The notes: a model not told the origin generated them from the sequence alone. Numbered from the stretch's first letter, positions 1-10,399 are shown. The stretch is 64,000 bases of DNA from Eubacterium plexicaudatum ASF492 (GCF_000364225.2 NZ_AQFT02000001.1:5623501-5687500); one strand, 5' to 3'. A program made the numbers and translations.

Positions 1-2
1 GC

Positions 3-593
3 CCTTCATTTGGCACAAATCTCCCACTAAGTGAAGAATACATCTGTCAGAAAGCATTTTTCAAACACGCTCTAGCGAAAGAATGGAAGGAAGAGTGCAG
101 CAATATAGAACTATGGGCAAAGTTCATCAATGCGGAAGAAAGGGAGGAATTTGCAATGATCGCTGAAAAAGACCCGTATATCAAAAGTGCATATGAGCAG
201 CTACAGATCATAAGTCAGGACAAGGAAAAACGGCTGGAGTATGAAGCCCGTGAAAAAGCTATTCGCGATCATTATCAGTTTATGTTTGAAGCAGAACAAC
301 GCGGTATTGAGATTGGTGAACAGCGCGGTATTGAGATTGGTGAACAGCGCGGCATCGAGATTGGCGAGAAACGTGGCATCGAAATCGGCGAAGAACGTGG
401 GGAGAAACGTGGCATGGAACAAGGGATATTCGGGGCAATTTCAATATGCAGAGATATGGGTCTTCCGGATATTGAGATTTCAAAAAGATACGGGAAAAAT
501 ACGGATTATCCGAGAAAGCAGCAGGAGATTATCTACGAAAATTTGAGCAGAAACCAGTTTAATCGCATAGGCTGGCAGCGTGGATTCCGGTAA
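3..593 (+). pseudogene. C-terminal part of an Rpn/PD-(D/E)XK-type transposase, 5' end lost
   Basis: The frame is open from the left edge to the stop at 593; the first ATG in it is at 156. The LWAKFINAE segment and the following EKDPYIKSAYEQLQ stretch are typical of the C-terminal half of Rpn-family recombination-promoting nucleases (putative transposases). A run of near-identical RGIEIGE(Q/K) octads (about residues 49-85 counted from 156) is the usual degenerate C-terminal repeat of this family. The nuclease core is not in the window. Upstream of about base 75 the frame reads through a dispersed palindromic repeat, so the 5' part looks replaced and not just cut by the window edge. The fragment is probably not functional. 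Confidence 0.6.
38..74 (-). repeat. Half copy of dispersed palindromic repeat (copy A)
   Basis: Read on the minus strand it begins TAGAGCGTGTTTGAAAAAT, then GCTTTC and AGATG. It matches one arm of the palindrome at 19184-19255 and the left part of the copy at 40851-40884. It is fused in frame to the transposase fragment. Confidence 0.6.
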
Positions 594-628
594 TCCGGAG
601 CAACGGAATGTCATACCATCTATTTCCA

Positions 629-656
629 TTGCATTTTCCGGTTTTGTATGTATAAT
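629..656 (+). promoter_or_regulatory. Sigma-A-like promoter for the BspA-like gene
   Basis: TTGCAT (629-634), a 16-bp spacer and TATAAT (651-656) lie 39 bases before the ATG at 695. An AAAGGAAAAAG ribosome site follows. Confidence 0.5.
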
Positions 657-694
657 AAAATTATAAATATTTATAAAGAAAGGAAAAAGAAAAA

Positions 695-2127
695 ATGAAA
701 TTAAAATTAGTATCTATTCTGCTGGCATTTTGTACGACAGCAGGTTCTATGACAATGCCGGCCTTTGCAGAACGTACGCAGGCTGCTCAGATAGAAAGCG
801 AAAGCAACATGACTGCACAGGAAAATGGTTCTGTAAAAGAGCAGGAGTGGGAAGGCTATACTTATAAAGAGCTTACCGATAATACGTTGGAAATAACGGG
901 GTATAAAGGAACGGATACGGCTTTGACAATACCGGATAAAATCGAAGACAAACCGGTTACAGGCATCGGAAGAGGTGCGTTTGCAGGATTGGAAAAGGTA
1001 GAAAGTATAACGATACCGGAAGGAATTACAAACATTGGTTCCAGTGCATTTCAAAGGTGCGGCAGCCTAAAAAATATAGTAATTCCGGAAGGTGTTACGG
1101 TGATTGATGAATATATATTTGCGTATTCTGCGAAATTAGAAAGCGTAACGTTGCCGGAGAGTGTTACAACAATAAAAGAAGGTGCGTTTGGTGAATGCAG
1201 AAGTCTGAAAAGTATTGCAATTCCTAAAAATGTGGATTCCATTCCGGATTATGCATTTACCTATTGCGAAAGCCTGGCACAGGTAAGATTTCCGGAAGGG
1301 CTGACGTACATTGGTGAAAATGCTTTTTCCGGCTGCAAGAGCCTGCAAAATGTAGAGTTTCCGAACAGTTTAAAAGATATTGATTATTTTGCATTTCAGA
1401 ATTGTACGACTCTTTCGAATGTTACGTTTCCGGAAAATCTGGAAAACATCGGACGGGATGCGTTTTTAGGCTGTGAAAGTTTGCAGAATGTTGAATTTCA
1501 TGAAGGATTGATTCGAATAGGTGAAGGTGCATTTCGAAGCTGCAGCAAACTGGAAAGCCTTACATTGCCGCTTAGCCTGACAGAAATTTGGAAAGGTGCA
1601 TTTACAGACTGCAATAGTTTGAAGACTGTTAATTACGCAGGCAGTAAGACAGATCGCAGCAATATGAGAATTGTCGGAGAAGGCAATGCACCTTTGCTGC
1701 AGTCTAAAATTACATATGGCAGTACCGGAAAATCCGAAGATTTTGCTCCGAAAAAAGGATCACAATTAAAAGATAACGGAGTGACTTATCAGGTTAAAAC
1801 AGATGTCTCGGAACTTGCGTTTGTAAAAACCATAGATAAGGCGTCTAAAATTAAGATCAGCGATTCCGTAAAGATTGACGGTATTTGCTATACGGTTGCA
1901 TCCATTACAAAAATGCATTTTTAAATAATAAAAATATTACGAAGGTGACGATTCACAGAGATGTTAAGTCTATTGGGAAATCCGCATTCAAAGGCTGTTC
2001 AAAGCTGAAAAAGATTGTGATTCAATCACATATACTGGAATCGGTCGGTACAAATGCATTCAAAGGCATTCATTCATCTGCGGTTATTAAAGTACCGGAT
2101 TTGAATTTGAATGATTATAAAAAATAA
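695..2127 (+). CDS. BspA-like secreted leucine-rich-repeat protein (one frameshift)
   Basis: A signal peptide (about residues 1-25, ending PAFA) is followed by about nine repeats of the LRR_5/BspA type with pattern IPEGVT.I...AF..C.SL. BspA-like proteins are surface or secreted proteins that mediate binding in gut and oral bacteria; no target can be named here. The first frame stops at 1924 after SITKMHF. One extra A in the A5 run at 1909-1913 gives SITKNAFLNN and continues into a further repeat (KSIGKSAFKGCSKLKKI) ending at 2127. The corrected product is 477 aa. No cell-wall anchor motif is visible. Confidence 0.75.
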
Positions 2128-2203
2128 TGAAAAATAAAGGACAGGGAAGCAAAGTGAAGATTGTAGCTCTGTAAACAAAGTACGGCCCGTATTTGAGTAT
2201 AAG

Positions 2204-2243
2204 AAGGCGCATGGATAACAGCTTTTTCATCCATGCGCCTTTT
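2204..2243 (+). terminator. Rho-independent terminator after the BspA-like gene
   Basis: AAGGCGCATGGAT pairs perfectly with ATCCATGCGCCTT across a 12-base loop and is followed by TTTT. Confidence 0.8.
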
Positions 2244-2339
2244 AATGCTATATTTACAGGACTTAATTTTCGAAACCATTTGGACAAAAAACAATAGAAA
2301 AAAGTATCTTGTTTCGTGAAAAATCAGTTCTGAAAAAGG

Positions 2340-2368
2340 TTGAAAAAATCTTTTTGATATGATACAAT
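2340..2368 (+). promoter_or_regulatory. Promoter of carAB
   Basis: TTGAAA (2340-2345), a 17-bp spacer and TACAAT (2363-2368) form a near-consensus sigma-A promoter. Transcription would start near 2375, leaving a leader of about 100 nt. Confidence 0.65.
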
Positions 2369-2387
2369 CCTAAAAATCCCAAAAGGA

Positions 2388-2414
2388 ATGATCAGGCAAT
2401 CACGAAGATCATAA
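2388..2414 (+). other. Possible Arg-rich leader peptide before carA
   Basis: ATG to TAA encodes MIRQSRRS: three Arg codons (AGG, CGA, AGA) in eight, two of them adjacent. It lies between the promoter and a terminator-like hairpin. AAAAGGA touches the ATG, a poor ribosome-site spacing, so translation is uncertain. Arginine is an end product of the pathway fed by carbamoyl phosphate, which is why this small frame is recorded. Confidence 0.3.
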
Positions 2415-2424
2415 AGAAACGACC

Positions 2425-2450
2425 AAAAAAGAGAAGTTCTCTTTTTTTTT
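2425..2450 (+). terminator. Terminator-like hairpin in the carA leader (possible attenuator)
   Basis: AAAAAAGAGA pairs with TCTCTTTTTT across a 3-base loop, and the T run continues to 2450. It ends just before the carA ribosome site, where a terminator can only serve regulation. The stem is A/T-rich with two G-C pairs on each side, so strength is modest. No PyrR-type binding element was recognised. Confidence 0.45.
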
Positions 2451-2475
2451 GCCAGGAAGAAAGGATGAGACGATT

Positions 2476-3579
2476 ATGAAAGCTTTTCTGATACTTGAAG
2501 ACGGACATGTGTTTGAGGGAACGCATATAGGTTCCGAGCGGGAGGTGATCAGCGAGATTGTATTCAATACCTCTATGACTGGTTATACGGAAGTGCTGAC
2601 CGATCCGTCCTACGCGGGGCAGGCAGTTGTCATGACATACCCGCTGATCGGAAATTACGGCATCTGTTTTCGCGATATGGAGTCTGCAAGGCCGTGGCCG
2701 GATGGCTATATTGTAAGGGAATTATCCCGAATGCCGAGTAATTTCCGATGTGAAGGTTCCATACAGGATTTTCTGGAAAAACATGATATTCCGGGTATTG
2801 CAGGTATTGATACCCGCGCATTGACAAAGCTGCTGCGGGAAAACGGTACTATGAACGGAATGATTACGACAGATGAACGATATTCCACAGAGAATATTTC
2901 TACAGAGAAAATATTCATAGAGGAAATTCTTCCGAGACTGAAAGCGTATACGGTCGGAAACGTAGTAGAAAGAGTGACCTGTGCGGAGAAAAAGGTGCTG
3001 GAGGGAAATGGTTATAAAGTTGCGCTGCTGGATCTGGGAGCCAAGGACAATATTGCAAAATCACTGCATGACAGAGGATGCGAAGTTATGATTTATCCGG
3101 CACACACGTCTGCAGAAGAAATACTGGCTGCCCGACCGGATGGAATCATGTTGTCAAATGGCCCCGGAGATCCAAAGAGCTGCACGCAGATCATCCGGGA
3201 AATTCGAAAGCTGTATGATGCCGAGGTACCTGTTTTTGCTATTTGTCTCGGACATCAGCTGATGGCTCTTGCGGCAGGTGCCGATACGTATAAGTTAAAA
3301 TACGGGCATCGAGGCGGCAATCATCCGGTAAAAGACCTGCAAACAGGGCGTGTGTATATTACTGCGCAGAATCATGGTTACGTGGTCGACACGGATCATC
3401 TGGATGCACGGATTGCCGTGCCGGCGTTTGTAAATGTGAATGATGGGACAAATGAAGGGCTTCAATATACCGGAAAGCAGATTTTTACGGTACAGTTTCA
3501 TCCGGAAGCATGTCCGGGGCCGCAGGACAGCGGGTATTTGTTTGATCGGTTTATGGAAATGATGGGAGGGGACAAATAA
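2476..3579 (+). CDS. carA: Carbamoyl-phosphate synthase small (glutaminase) chain
   Basis: It hydrolyses glutamine and passes ammonia to CarB to make carbamoyl phosphate for pyrimidine and arginine synthesis. The product is 367 aa, normal for the family. The N-terminal CPSase small-chain domain contains GNYGICFRDMES and PGIAGIDTRALT. The C-terminal class I amidotransferase has the nucleophile Cys257 in FAICLGHQ and the His-Glu pair in QFHPEACPGP. ATG 2476 is preferred over the upstream TTG at 2449 because GGAAGAAAGGA lies just ahead and the family begins MKAFLILEDG. The stop overlaps the carB start (TAATG). Confidence 0.95.
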   Translation: MKAFLILEDGHVFEGTHIGSEREVISEIVFNTSMTGYTEVLTDPSYAGQAVVMTYPLIGNYGICFRDMESARPWPDGYIVRELSRMPSNFRCEGSIQDFLEKHDIPGIAGIDTRALTKLLRENGTMNGMITTDERYSTENISTEKIFIEEILPRLKAYTVGNVVERVTCAEKKVLEGNGYKVALLDLGAKDNIAKSLHDRGCEVMIYPAHTSAEEILAARPDGIMLSNGPGDPKSCTQIIREIRKLYDAEVPVFAICLGHQLMALAAGADTYKLKYGHRGGNHPVKDLQTGRVYITAQNHGYVVDTDHLDARIAVPAFVNVNDGTNEGLQYTGKQIFTVQFHPEACPGPQDSGYLFDRFMEMMGGDK

Positions 3580-6500
3580 TGCCAAAGAGAACGGAGATAA
3601 AAAAAGTATTGGTGATCGGCTCCGGACCGATTATTATCGGACAGGCTGCGGAATTTGACTACGCAGGCACACAGGCATGCCGTTCCCTGAAAGAAGAAGG
3701 CATAGAAGTATGTCTGGTCAATTCCAATCCTGCAACGATTATGACGGATCAGGATATTGCAGATCAGGTTTACATCGAACCGCTGACAGTGGATGTATTA
3801 AAAAGATTATCGTAAAAGAAAAGCCGGACAGTGTTCTGCCGACGCTTGGCGGGCAGGCCGGACTGAATCTCGGTATGGAGCTGGCGGAGTCCGGATTTTT
3901 GGAAGAAAACGGTGTAAAACTGATCGGAACTACGGCACAGACAATTCGGAAAGCGGAAGACCGTCTGCAATTTAAAGAAACAATGGAAAAAATCGGCGAG
4001 CCGGTAGCGGCTTCTCTCGTTGTGGAAGATGTGCAAAGCGGTATTGATTTTACCAATACGATCGGTTATCCGGTCGTGCTTCGTCCGGCTTATACGCTTG
4101 GCGGAAGCGGCGGAGGAATTGCACACAATGAGCAGGAACTGATTGATATATTAAAAACGGCCTTCGCCTCTCCCGTGTCGGTCAGGTGCTTGTGGAACGC
4201 TGCATTGCAGGCTGGAAGGAAATTGAATATGAGGTAATGCGGGATGCAAAGGGCAACTGTATTACCGTCTGCAACATGGAAAACATTGATCCGGTCGGTG
4301 TGCACACAGGTGATTCCATCGTTGTGGCGCCGTCTCAGACACTTGGCGATAAAGAATACCAGATGCTTCGGACTTCTGCGCTGCGCATTATTTCGGAACT
4401 CGAAATAACAGGCGGATGCAATGTCCAGTATGCGCTGAAACCGGACTCATTTGAATACTGCGTAATAGAAGTCAATCCACGTGTCAGCCGTTCTTCTGCG
4501 CTGGCGTCCAAAGCGACGGGATATCCGATTGCCAAGGTGGCAGCGAAGGTGGCGGTTGGCTATACGCTTGATGAGATTCAAAACGCGGTGACGGGAAAGA
4601 CTTACGCCAGCTTTGAACCGGTGCTTGATTATTGCGTCGTAAAGCTGCCAAGACTGCCGTTTGATAAGTTTCTGACTGCGAAGCGTGCTCTGACGACGCA
4701 GATGAAGGCAACAGGCGAAGTGATGAGCATCTGTGACAATTTCGAAGGTGCACTGATGAAAGCGCTGCGTTCTCTGGAACAGCATGTGGACAGTCTGCTG
4801 TCCGGTGATTTTTCAAATCTGTCTGAAAAAGAATTGCTGAAACGTATGGAGATCGTCGATGATCAGCGTATTTTTGTGATAGCACAGGCGCTGCGCAAAG
4901 GCATTAATTATAAAGCAATTCATGAGATTACTAAAATTGACGAATGGTTTATAGACAAGATCGCAATTCTCGTAGAGATGGAAGAGCGGCTGAAAAAAGA
5001 AGAACTGACACCGGAATTATTAAAAGAAGCGAAACGGATAGAATTTCCGGATGGTGTGATTGCCAGGCTGACAGGCAGGTCGGAACGGGCAATTCATGAT
5101 TTGCGGTATCAATACGGGATTACCGCGGCATTTAAGATGGTAGATACGTGTGCCGCTGAGTTTGAAGCCGAAACGCCGTATTATTATTCGGTCTTTGGCA
5201 GCGAGGATGAAGCAGCATGCACCAGTGACCGTAAAAAAGTACTTGTGCTTGGCTCGGGTCCGATTCGTATCGGACAAGGGGTAGAGTTTGATTATTGCAG
5301 CGTTCATGCGACTTGGGCATTTGCAAAAGCAGGGTATGAGACGATTATTGTGAATAATAATCCGGAAACGGTCAGTACGGATTTTGATATTGCGGACAAG
5401 CTGTATTTTGAACCACTGACACCGGAAGACGTGGAAAATATTGTAAAGATTGAAAAGCCGGATGGTGCGGTTGTGCAGTTTGGCGGCCAGACGGCGATTA
5501 AATTAACACAGAGTCTGATGGAAATGGGGGTACCGATTCTTGGGACTGCCGCGCAGGACGTGGATGCGGCAGAAGACCGAGAGCTGTTTGACAGGATTTT
5601 GCAGGAAACGCACATTCCTCGTGCGGCAGGCGGTACGGTTTTTACCGCGCAGGAAGCAAAAGAAGTAGCGAACCGGCTCGGCTATCCGGTCCTCGTGCGT
5701 CCGTCGTATGTGCTTGGCGGACAGGGGATGCAGATTGCGTATTCCGATCAGGAAATTGAGGAATTTATGACCGTCATTAACAGATATTCACAGGAGCATC
5801 CGATTCTTGTAGATAAGTATCTGATGGGTAAGGAGCTGGAAGTAGATGCGGTTTGTGACGGAACGGATATTTTAATTCCGGGTATTATGGAACATATTGA
5901 GCGGACAGGAGTCCATTCGGGGGATTCGATCTCCGTCTACCCGGCGCCTACCATCAGCGGCACGGTGCGTGCAAAGATTGCAGAATACTCCGGCAGGCTG
6001 GCAAAAGCGCTGCATGTAAAAGGGCTGATTAATATTCAGTTTATTGCAGTAGACGAAGAGGTATATGTGATTGAGGTCAACCCTCGTTCATCCCGTACCG
6101 TACCGTATATCAGCAAAGTGACCGGAATACCGATTGTAGATCTTGCGGCGCAGGTCATTCTTGGAAAGAAAATCACGGAGCTTGGCTATGAACCGGGTCT
6201 GCAGCCGGCTGCGGATTATTTTGCGGTTAAAATGCCTGTATTTTCATTTGAAAAAATCCGCGGTGCGGAGATCAGTCTTGGACCGGAGATGAAATCAACG
6301 GGAGAATGCCTTGGTATTGCACGGACATTTGATGAAGCGCTCTATAAGGCGTTTCTGGGAGCCGGTGTTGAACTGCCAAAGCACAAGCAGATGATCATTA
6401 CCGTAAAAGATGCGGATAAGCCGGAAGCAGCAGAAGTCGCCGGACGCTTTGAAGCATTAGGATATCGGATTTATGCGACGAGAAGTACGGCAAAGTTTTT

Positions 6501-6786
6501 AAATGAGCACGGAGTACACGCATTGCGTGTGAAAAATATACATCAGGAATCGCCAACGATTATGGACTTGCTGCTGGGCCATAAAATAGATCTTGTCATT
6601 GATACGCCGACGCAAGGCAGGGATAAGGGCAGGGACGGTTTTTTAATCCGGCGTGTGGCGATCGAGACAGGCGTTCACTGTATTACGGCCATGGATACGG
6701 CAAATGCGCTTGCACGCAGCCTGGAAACGGCACATGAGGAAATGACAGTCATTGATATTGCAACAATAAAGAGAAAACAGGAATAA
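3579..6786 (+). CDS. carB: Carbamoyl-phosphate synthase large chain (two frameshifts)
   Basis: This is the synthetase subunit with two ATP-grasp halves. The N-terminal GSGPIIIGQAAEFDYAG and the second-half GSGPIRIGQGVEFDYCS mark the duplicated carboxyphosphate and carbamate domains, followed by an MGS-like allosteric domain. The reading frame breaks twice. Adding one A at 3800-3804 gives VDVLKKIIVKEKPDS, and adding one A at 4153-4157 gives ILKNGLRLSRVGQVLVE. The corrected protein is 1069 aa, the normal size. Because this is a core metabolic gene with both breaks in A5 runs, sequence error is more likely than gene death. It is translationally coupled to carA. Confidence 0.93.
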
Positions 6787-6792
6787 ACAAAA

Positions 6793-6832
6793 AAGCCCAA
6801 AACAATGCGGTGTATGGCATTGTTTTGGGCTT
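6793..6832. terminator. Bidirectional terminator between carB and the HD-GYP gene
   Basis: AAGCCCAAAACAATGC pairs perfectly with GCATTGTTTTGGGCTT across an 8-base loop. It sits between convergent genes, with A/T-rich flanks on both sides. Confidence 0.85.
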
Positions 6833-6853
6833 AAGTTCGGTATAATTTTAAAA

Positions 6854-8031
6854 CTACGCCTGCCTTTGCAGTTTCTTTTCAATCTGCAGTTTTTTAAACT
6901 GATATTTTTTTACCATTTTGGAACTGTTTTCATCCGTAGTAAACTGCTTGAGCGTTTCATCATCCATTTTCACACGATTATCCATGGTATGCATAACGTC
7001 TGCAATCCGTATCGTTTTATTGATCTTAGGATTGCTCAAATCAAGTATCTGATTATCCCGGAAGCACAGTACGATCGGCTGATTGAAATCACGTTCGTTT
7101 GTTTCAAGTACAAGTCCTTTGTCTCCGTTTGTCAGATCGACACAGCATCCGACCGGCATAATGTGAATACATTTTGCAAGTGCGGATACGACATTCTGCG
7201 GATAAGATTCCGGATGATCGATCAGATAGCGGATAGCAGAAATTTCCGATTTTGGCTTTCTGCTCAGGCTCATTGCGGTCATGCGGTCAAATTTATCGGC
7301 TACGGTTAAAATGGTAGTGCCGGTCAGCCATTTGCTGCGGTCTACATCATCGCCTTCAGCGCGTCCTGCTTTGATCATCTGTGTAACCATAGCCAGAGAA
7401 TCGGACGGAATACTATAAGGATTTGTATCTGCATGCAACAGGGCAAAGGCTTTTTCACGGTATTTCGTAATGGTAGAGTTTTCGATCTCGGTAATATCCT
7501 CGCCTTTTTTCATAATTTCAGCAGGTACGTACAAGTAGCCGAAATCATACAAAAAGCGGCATTTACAATGGATAGCAGTGTACTTTCACGCAGACCCATA
7601 GCGTGGCCGATCATAGCGGAAATAATGGCAACACCGACAGAGTGTTTATATACGAAATCGGTATTGCTTCGAATGGTCTGGGTAAAATGTACTTTGTGAT
7701 CTAAGGTGCCGAAATGATCTGTAATATCTTTGGCAAGGCTTGGAAGATCCGTCGGCATCTTGCCTTTGCTGATATTTACCAGATTATCACGCAACCGAAA
7801 CATGTAAAACGTCTGCAGCTGTTCGAATTCCTGCTCTTCTCTGGTAATTGGCGGGAGCGGTTCTGCCGGTTCCAGAATAAAAATACCGATTAGTCCGAAA
7901 TTTGTCAGATTTACGATGTTTTGTACAGTAAGCTTCGTATTGCGGTCAAACAGCAATACACCGTTTCTGTTATAAACTGGTTTTGCAAGACGCATTCCTG
8001 GCTTAATGTCTTGTGTTTCTACAAATAACAT
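6854..8031 (-). CDS. Degenerate HD-GYP-like protein (one frameshift)
   Basis: The N-terminal third resembles the region preceding HD-GYP domains (DIKPGMRLAKPVYNRNG), and HSVGVA plus NAAFLYDFGYLYVP occupy the positions of the HD core. HD-GYP proteins normally hydrolyse cyclic di-GMP. Here the metal-binding HD pair reads YD, and the HHE...GYP segment reads HADTNPYSIP, so several metal ligands and the GYP signature are missing. The frame breaks at 7551-7555 (A5 on the plus strand); one added base gives 392 aa. It is probably a non-catalytic signalling or binding protein. The start follows AAGGGT. Confidence 0.65.
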
Positions 8032-8421
8032 AGTACCCTTGCTGCTCGAAATATGGACAAATAATTTTGCCGGGCAGCTTCTCCTTTCATTTCTTTCTCT
8101 CGCATTATGCTATGCTTTCGTATTTCCTCGAAAGACTGCTGCATTTGATAGATAGTTCTTTAATATGTAAGTCTGTGGTTTTTAGACCTTTTGGGCCTTT
8201 TATCTGCAGTTTTTCATTGAATGATAAATAGGTAGACCTGACAAACCCCCACTTTTATTTATGATAGCATAAGTTATCAAAAAAACAATCAAAAACATCA
8301 GGAAAATATATACATAGTGTAATATAAATGATATAATATATTAATAATCTTGTTAATATTGTCATAAATAGCATCGTAACAGCTTATTATTTAATCAAAT
8401 GCAGGGAAAGGGAGATATGAC
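8032..8421. other. Divergent intergenic region
   Basis: This region separates the minus-strand HD-GYP gene from the plus-strand SleB gene. An AT-rich segment contains TATAAT at 8332-8337 as a possible -10 for the right-hand gene, without a clear -35. I looked for a cyclic di-GMP riboswitch core and did not find one. No coding frame stands out. Confidence 0.4.
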
Positions 8422-9624
8422 ATGATGAAGCAAAAGAGAAAAATCTGCGGTGTGGGGTTTTTGCTTGCTTTAAGTATGCTGTGCAGCGTTCAGGCACAGG
8501 CCACAGCCATACGGGATCGGTTGGACAGTACCGGAAAAAAGATTCATGAATTAGAAGATGCACTTGATCGGAACGACCAAAATCTCAGTGCCTATGAAAA
8601 AGAACGGAACGAGCTGGAACAGGAAGTCGCGCTTGGTCAGGAAAAGATCAGACGGATGTCAGAGCAGTTAGATGATACAAAATCAGCGATTACGGACACA
8701 CAGGAGGAAATTGTCAGGACACAGGAGGAGTTAGAGCAGGCACAGGCTGACAGTAAGAAGCAATATGTCCGGATGAGGCGGCGAATTCGATTTATGTACG
8801 AAAACAGTACGACAGATATGATTCTTTATGTACTGGACGCGGGTTCCATGCCGGAAGCATTGCGTCGGGCAAATTATTTTCAGGCAGTTCTGTCTTATGA
8901 CAGAGAAAAGATGGAGCAATATCAGGAGACGACAAGAAAGATTAAAAAAGACAAAGCCAAACTTGTTTCCGAAAAAGAACAGCTGGAAACATTAGAAATA
9001 AAACAGACGGAGCAGCTGGCCGGAATTGATACGGCCGTAGCGGACTTAAAGAAAAAATTAAGTGGTAAAATCGCACAGATTCAAAGTTCCAAAGCGCTGC
9101 AGGCAAAATACGAACAGGATTTGGAAAGACAGAAACGGTACGAACAGGAGCTGGAACGCCAAAAAGCAGAGGAGGACAGGAAGCGTGAAGAAGAAATCAG
9201 GCAGCAGGAAGAAGAACTTAAGCGGAGACAGCAGGAACAAAGCGGCAGTTCTGACAGCGGGACTTCTGTCGGCCGCACTGTTGCGGCAAGTGCGGGTGAT
9301 TTGGAACTGTTATCGACAATTATCTATTGCGAAGCTGGCAACCAGTCATACGAAGGACAGCTGGCAGTAGGAAGTGTAATATTGAATCGGGTGGCCAGCA
9401 GCAGTTTTCCAAACAGTATCAGCGGCGTCATTTATCAGAGTGGCCAGTTTTCTCCGGTAGCAAGCGGACGGTTCGCACATGCACTGGCATCGGGCCTTGG
9501 AAGCAGATGTGAGGCGGCGGCACGAGAAGTTTTAAACGGACGCAGGAATGTGGATTGTCTGTATTTTCGGGCGAATAACGGCGGAATAGACGGACTTGTT
9601 ATAGGAGATCATGTGTTTTACTGA
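8422..9624 (+). CDS. Secreted coiled-coil protein with SleB-type cell-wall hydrolase domain
   Basis: The 400-aa product has a signal peptide (to about QAQATA, residue 28) and a long charged coiled coil (about 30-270) like that of CwlO/PcsB proteins. A Ser/Gly linker leads to a C-terminal Hydrolase_2 (SleB) domain. The domain holds the expected acidic residue in IYCEAGNQSYEGQLAVG, the segment VILNRV..SSFPNSISGVIYQ and QFSPV. SleB-family enzymes are lytic transglycosylases of cortex or wall peptidoglycan. The CwlO-like coiled coil suggests a growth-phase wall hydrolase controlled by protein contact, not necessarily a spore enzyme. GGGAGAT precedes the start. Confidence 0.85.
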   Translation: MMKQKRKICGVGFLLALSMLCSVQAQATAIRDRLDSTGKKIHELEDALDRNDQNLSAYEKERNELEQEVALGQEKIRRMSEQLDDTKSAITDTQEEIVRTQEELEQAQADSKKQYVRMRRRIRFMYENSTTDMILYVLDAGSMPEALRRANYFQAVLSYDREKMEQYQETTRKIKKDKAKLVSEKEQLETLEIKQTEQLAGIDTAVADLKKKLSGKIAQIQSSKALQAKYEQDLERQKRYEQELERQKAEEDRKREEEIRQQEEELKRRQQEQSGSSDSGTSVGRTVAASAGDLELLSTIIYCEAGNQSYEGQLAVGSVILNRVASSSFPNSISGVIYQSGQFSPVASGRFAHALASGLGSRCEAAAREVLNGRRNVDCLYFRANNGGIDGLVIGDHVFY

Positions 9625-9650
9625 GAAAAATATTATCAATCATGGACAAA

Positions 9651-9706
9651 GATATGGATCAGATATGGATCAGATATGGGAATCCGCCGAAAACGGTGGA
9701 TTCTCA
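9651..9706 (+). terminator. Tandem 11-mers and terminator after the SleB gene
   Basis: GATATGGATCA occurs twice in tandem (9651-9672) with a partial third copy. It runs into the hairpin GAATCCGCCG / CGGTGGATTC followed by TCATTTT. Confidence 0.6.
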
Positions 9707-9754
9707 TTTTCATCCTGCTGTTGACACAGATAAAAGAAGGCGGGGTGTGTTGTT

Positions 9755-10243
9755 CTATGAGGCAAACAGAAGTCTCATTTGATGCCAGCTTACGCCTCCA
9801 TGCGCAGACGTGGACAATCCTTCATCTTGAAATCCGAATTTAGCATAATAATGCACAAGGCTGTCTTTGCATGTAAGAACAAGTCCGCTCCGGCCCTGTT
9901 TTTCGGCTTCTTTTATAACAAAGAGAAGCAGCTGCCGTGCATATCCTTTCCGGCGAAAAGACGGGAGAACATCCACGCCAAAGATCATCTGCCATTTGCC
10001 GTCTTTTTCATGCATGTCGGCATCTTCATACATTTCATCTTTTAAATCTTTTTGATTACTGACCATTCCATTTACAAAACCAATGATTTTATCTTCATCA
10101 CATAAGACCCAGAAATGATCGGAATAATGTGCCAGACGGTTTTCAAAAGACCGGCGGGACGCGGCTTCGGATGCGGGGAAGCATTCCTGTTAAATTGCGG
10201 TGATCTGATCCGGATCGGATGCTGTTGCGGTACGGATTGTCAT
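9755..10243 (-). pseudogene. GNAT acetyltransferase interrupted by an in-frame stop
   Basis: From ATG at 10243 the frame reads MTIRTATASDPDQITAI, then TAA (10190-10192), then QECFPASEAASRRSFENRL and a complete GNAT core. The core includes the acetyl-CoA loop VLPSFRRKGYARQLL and the C-terminal YYAKFGFQDEG. Everything is in one frame, so a single G-to-T-type change at a Glu codon explains the stop; the full product would be 162 aa. The downstream frame beginning at 10066 lacks the N-terminal strands. AAAGGA precedes 10243, supporting it as the original start. The substrate is unknown. Confidence 0.7.
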
Positions 10244-10363
10244 GGTGAATTCCTTTCTTGTTATCTGCTGTTGCAGTTCTTTGGTAAAGCATCATATCAT
10301 GGTCCGTAGTGGGTGTCAAGCGCTTCCATATAAAAGCAGCACATGTGAAATGCTGACAAGATC

Positions 10364-10399
10364 AAAAACTGCCTATTCGATTATTAATAGGCAGTTTTT
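10364..10399 (+). terminator. Hairpin terminator upstream of the butyrate operon
   Basis: AAAAACTGCCTATT pairs with AATAGGCAGTTTTT. No plus-strand gene immediately precedes it, so it may insulate thl from readthrough. Confidence 0.65.

Noticed and set aside
1885..1924. Programmed frameshift or phase-variable run in the BspA-like gene.
   Set aside because: The run is only five A and fits no strong slippery heptamer; the same one-base deficit recurs in housekeeping genes.
8032..8421. Cyclic di-GMP riboswitch upstream of the HD-GYP-like gene.
   Set aside because: The conserved core words and tetraloop-receptor layout were not found on either strand.
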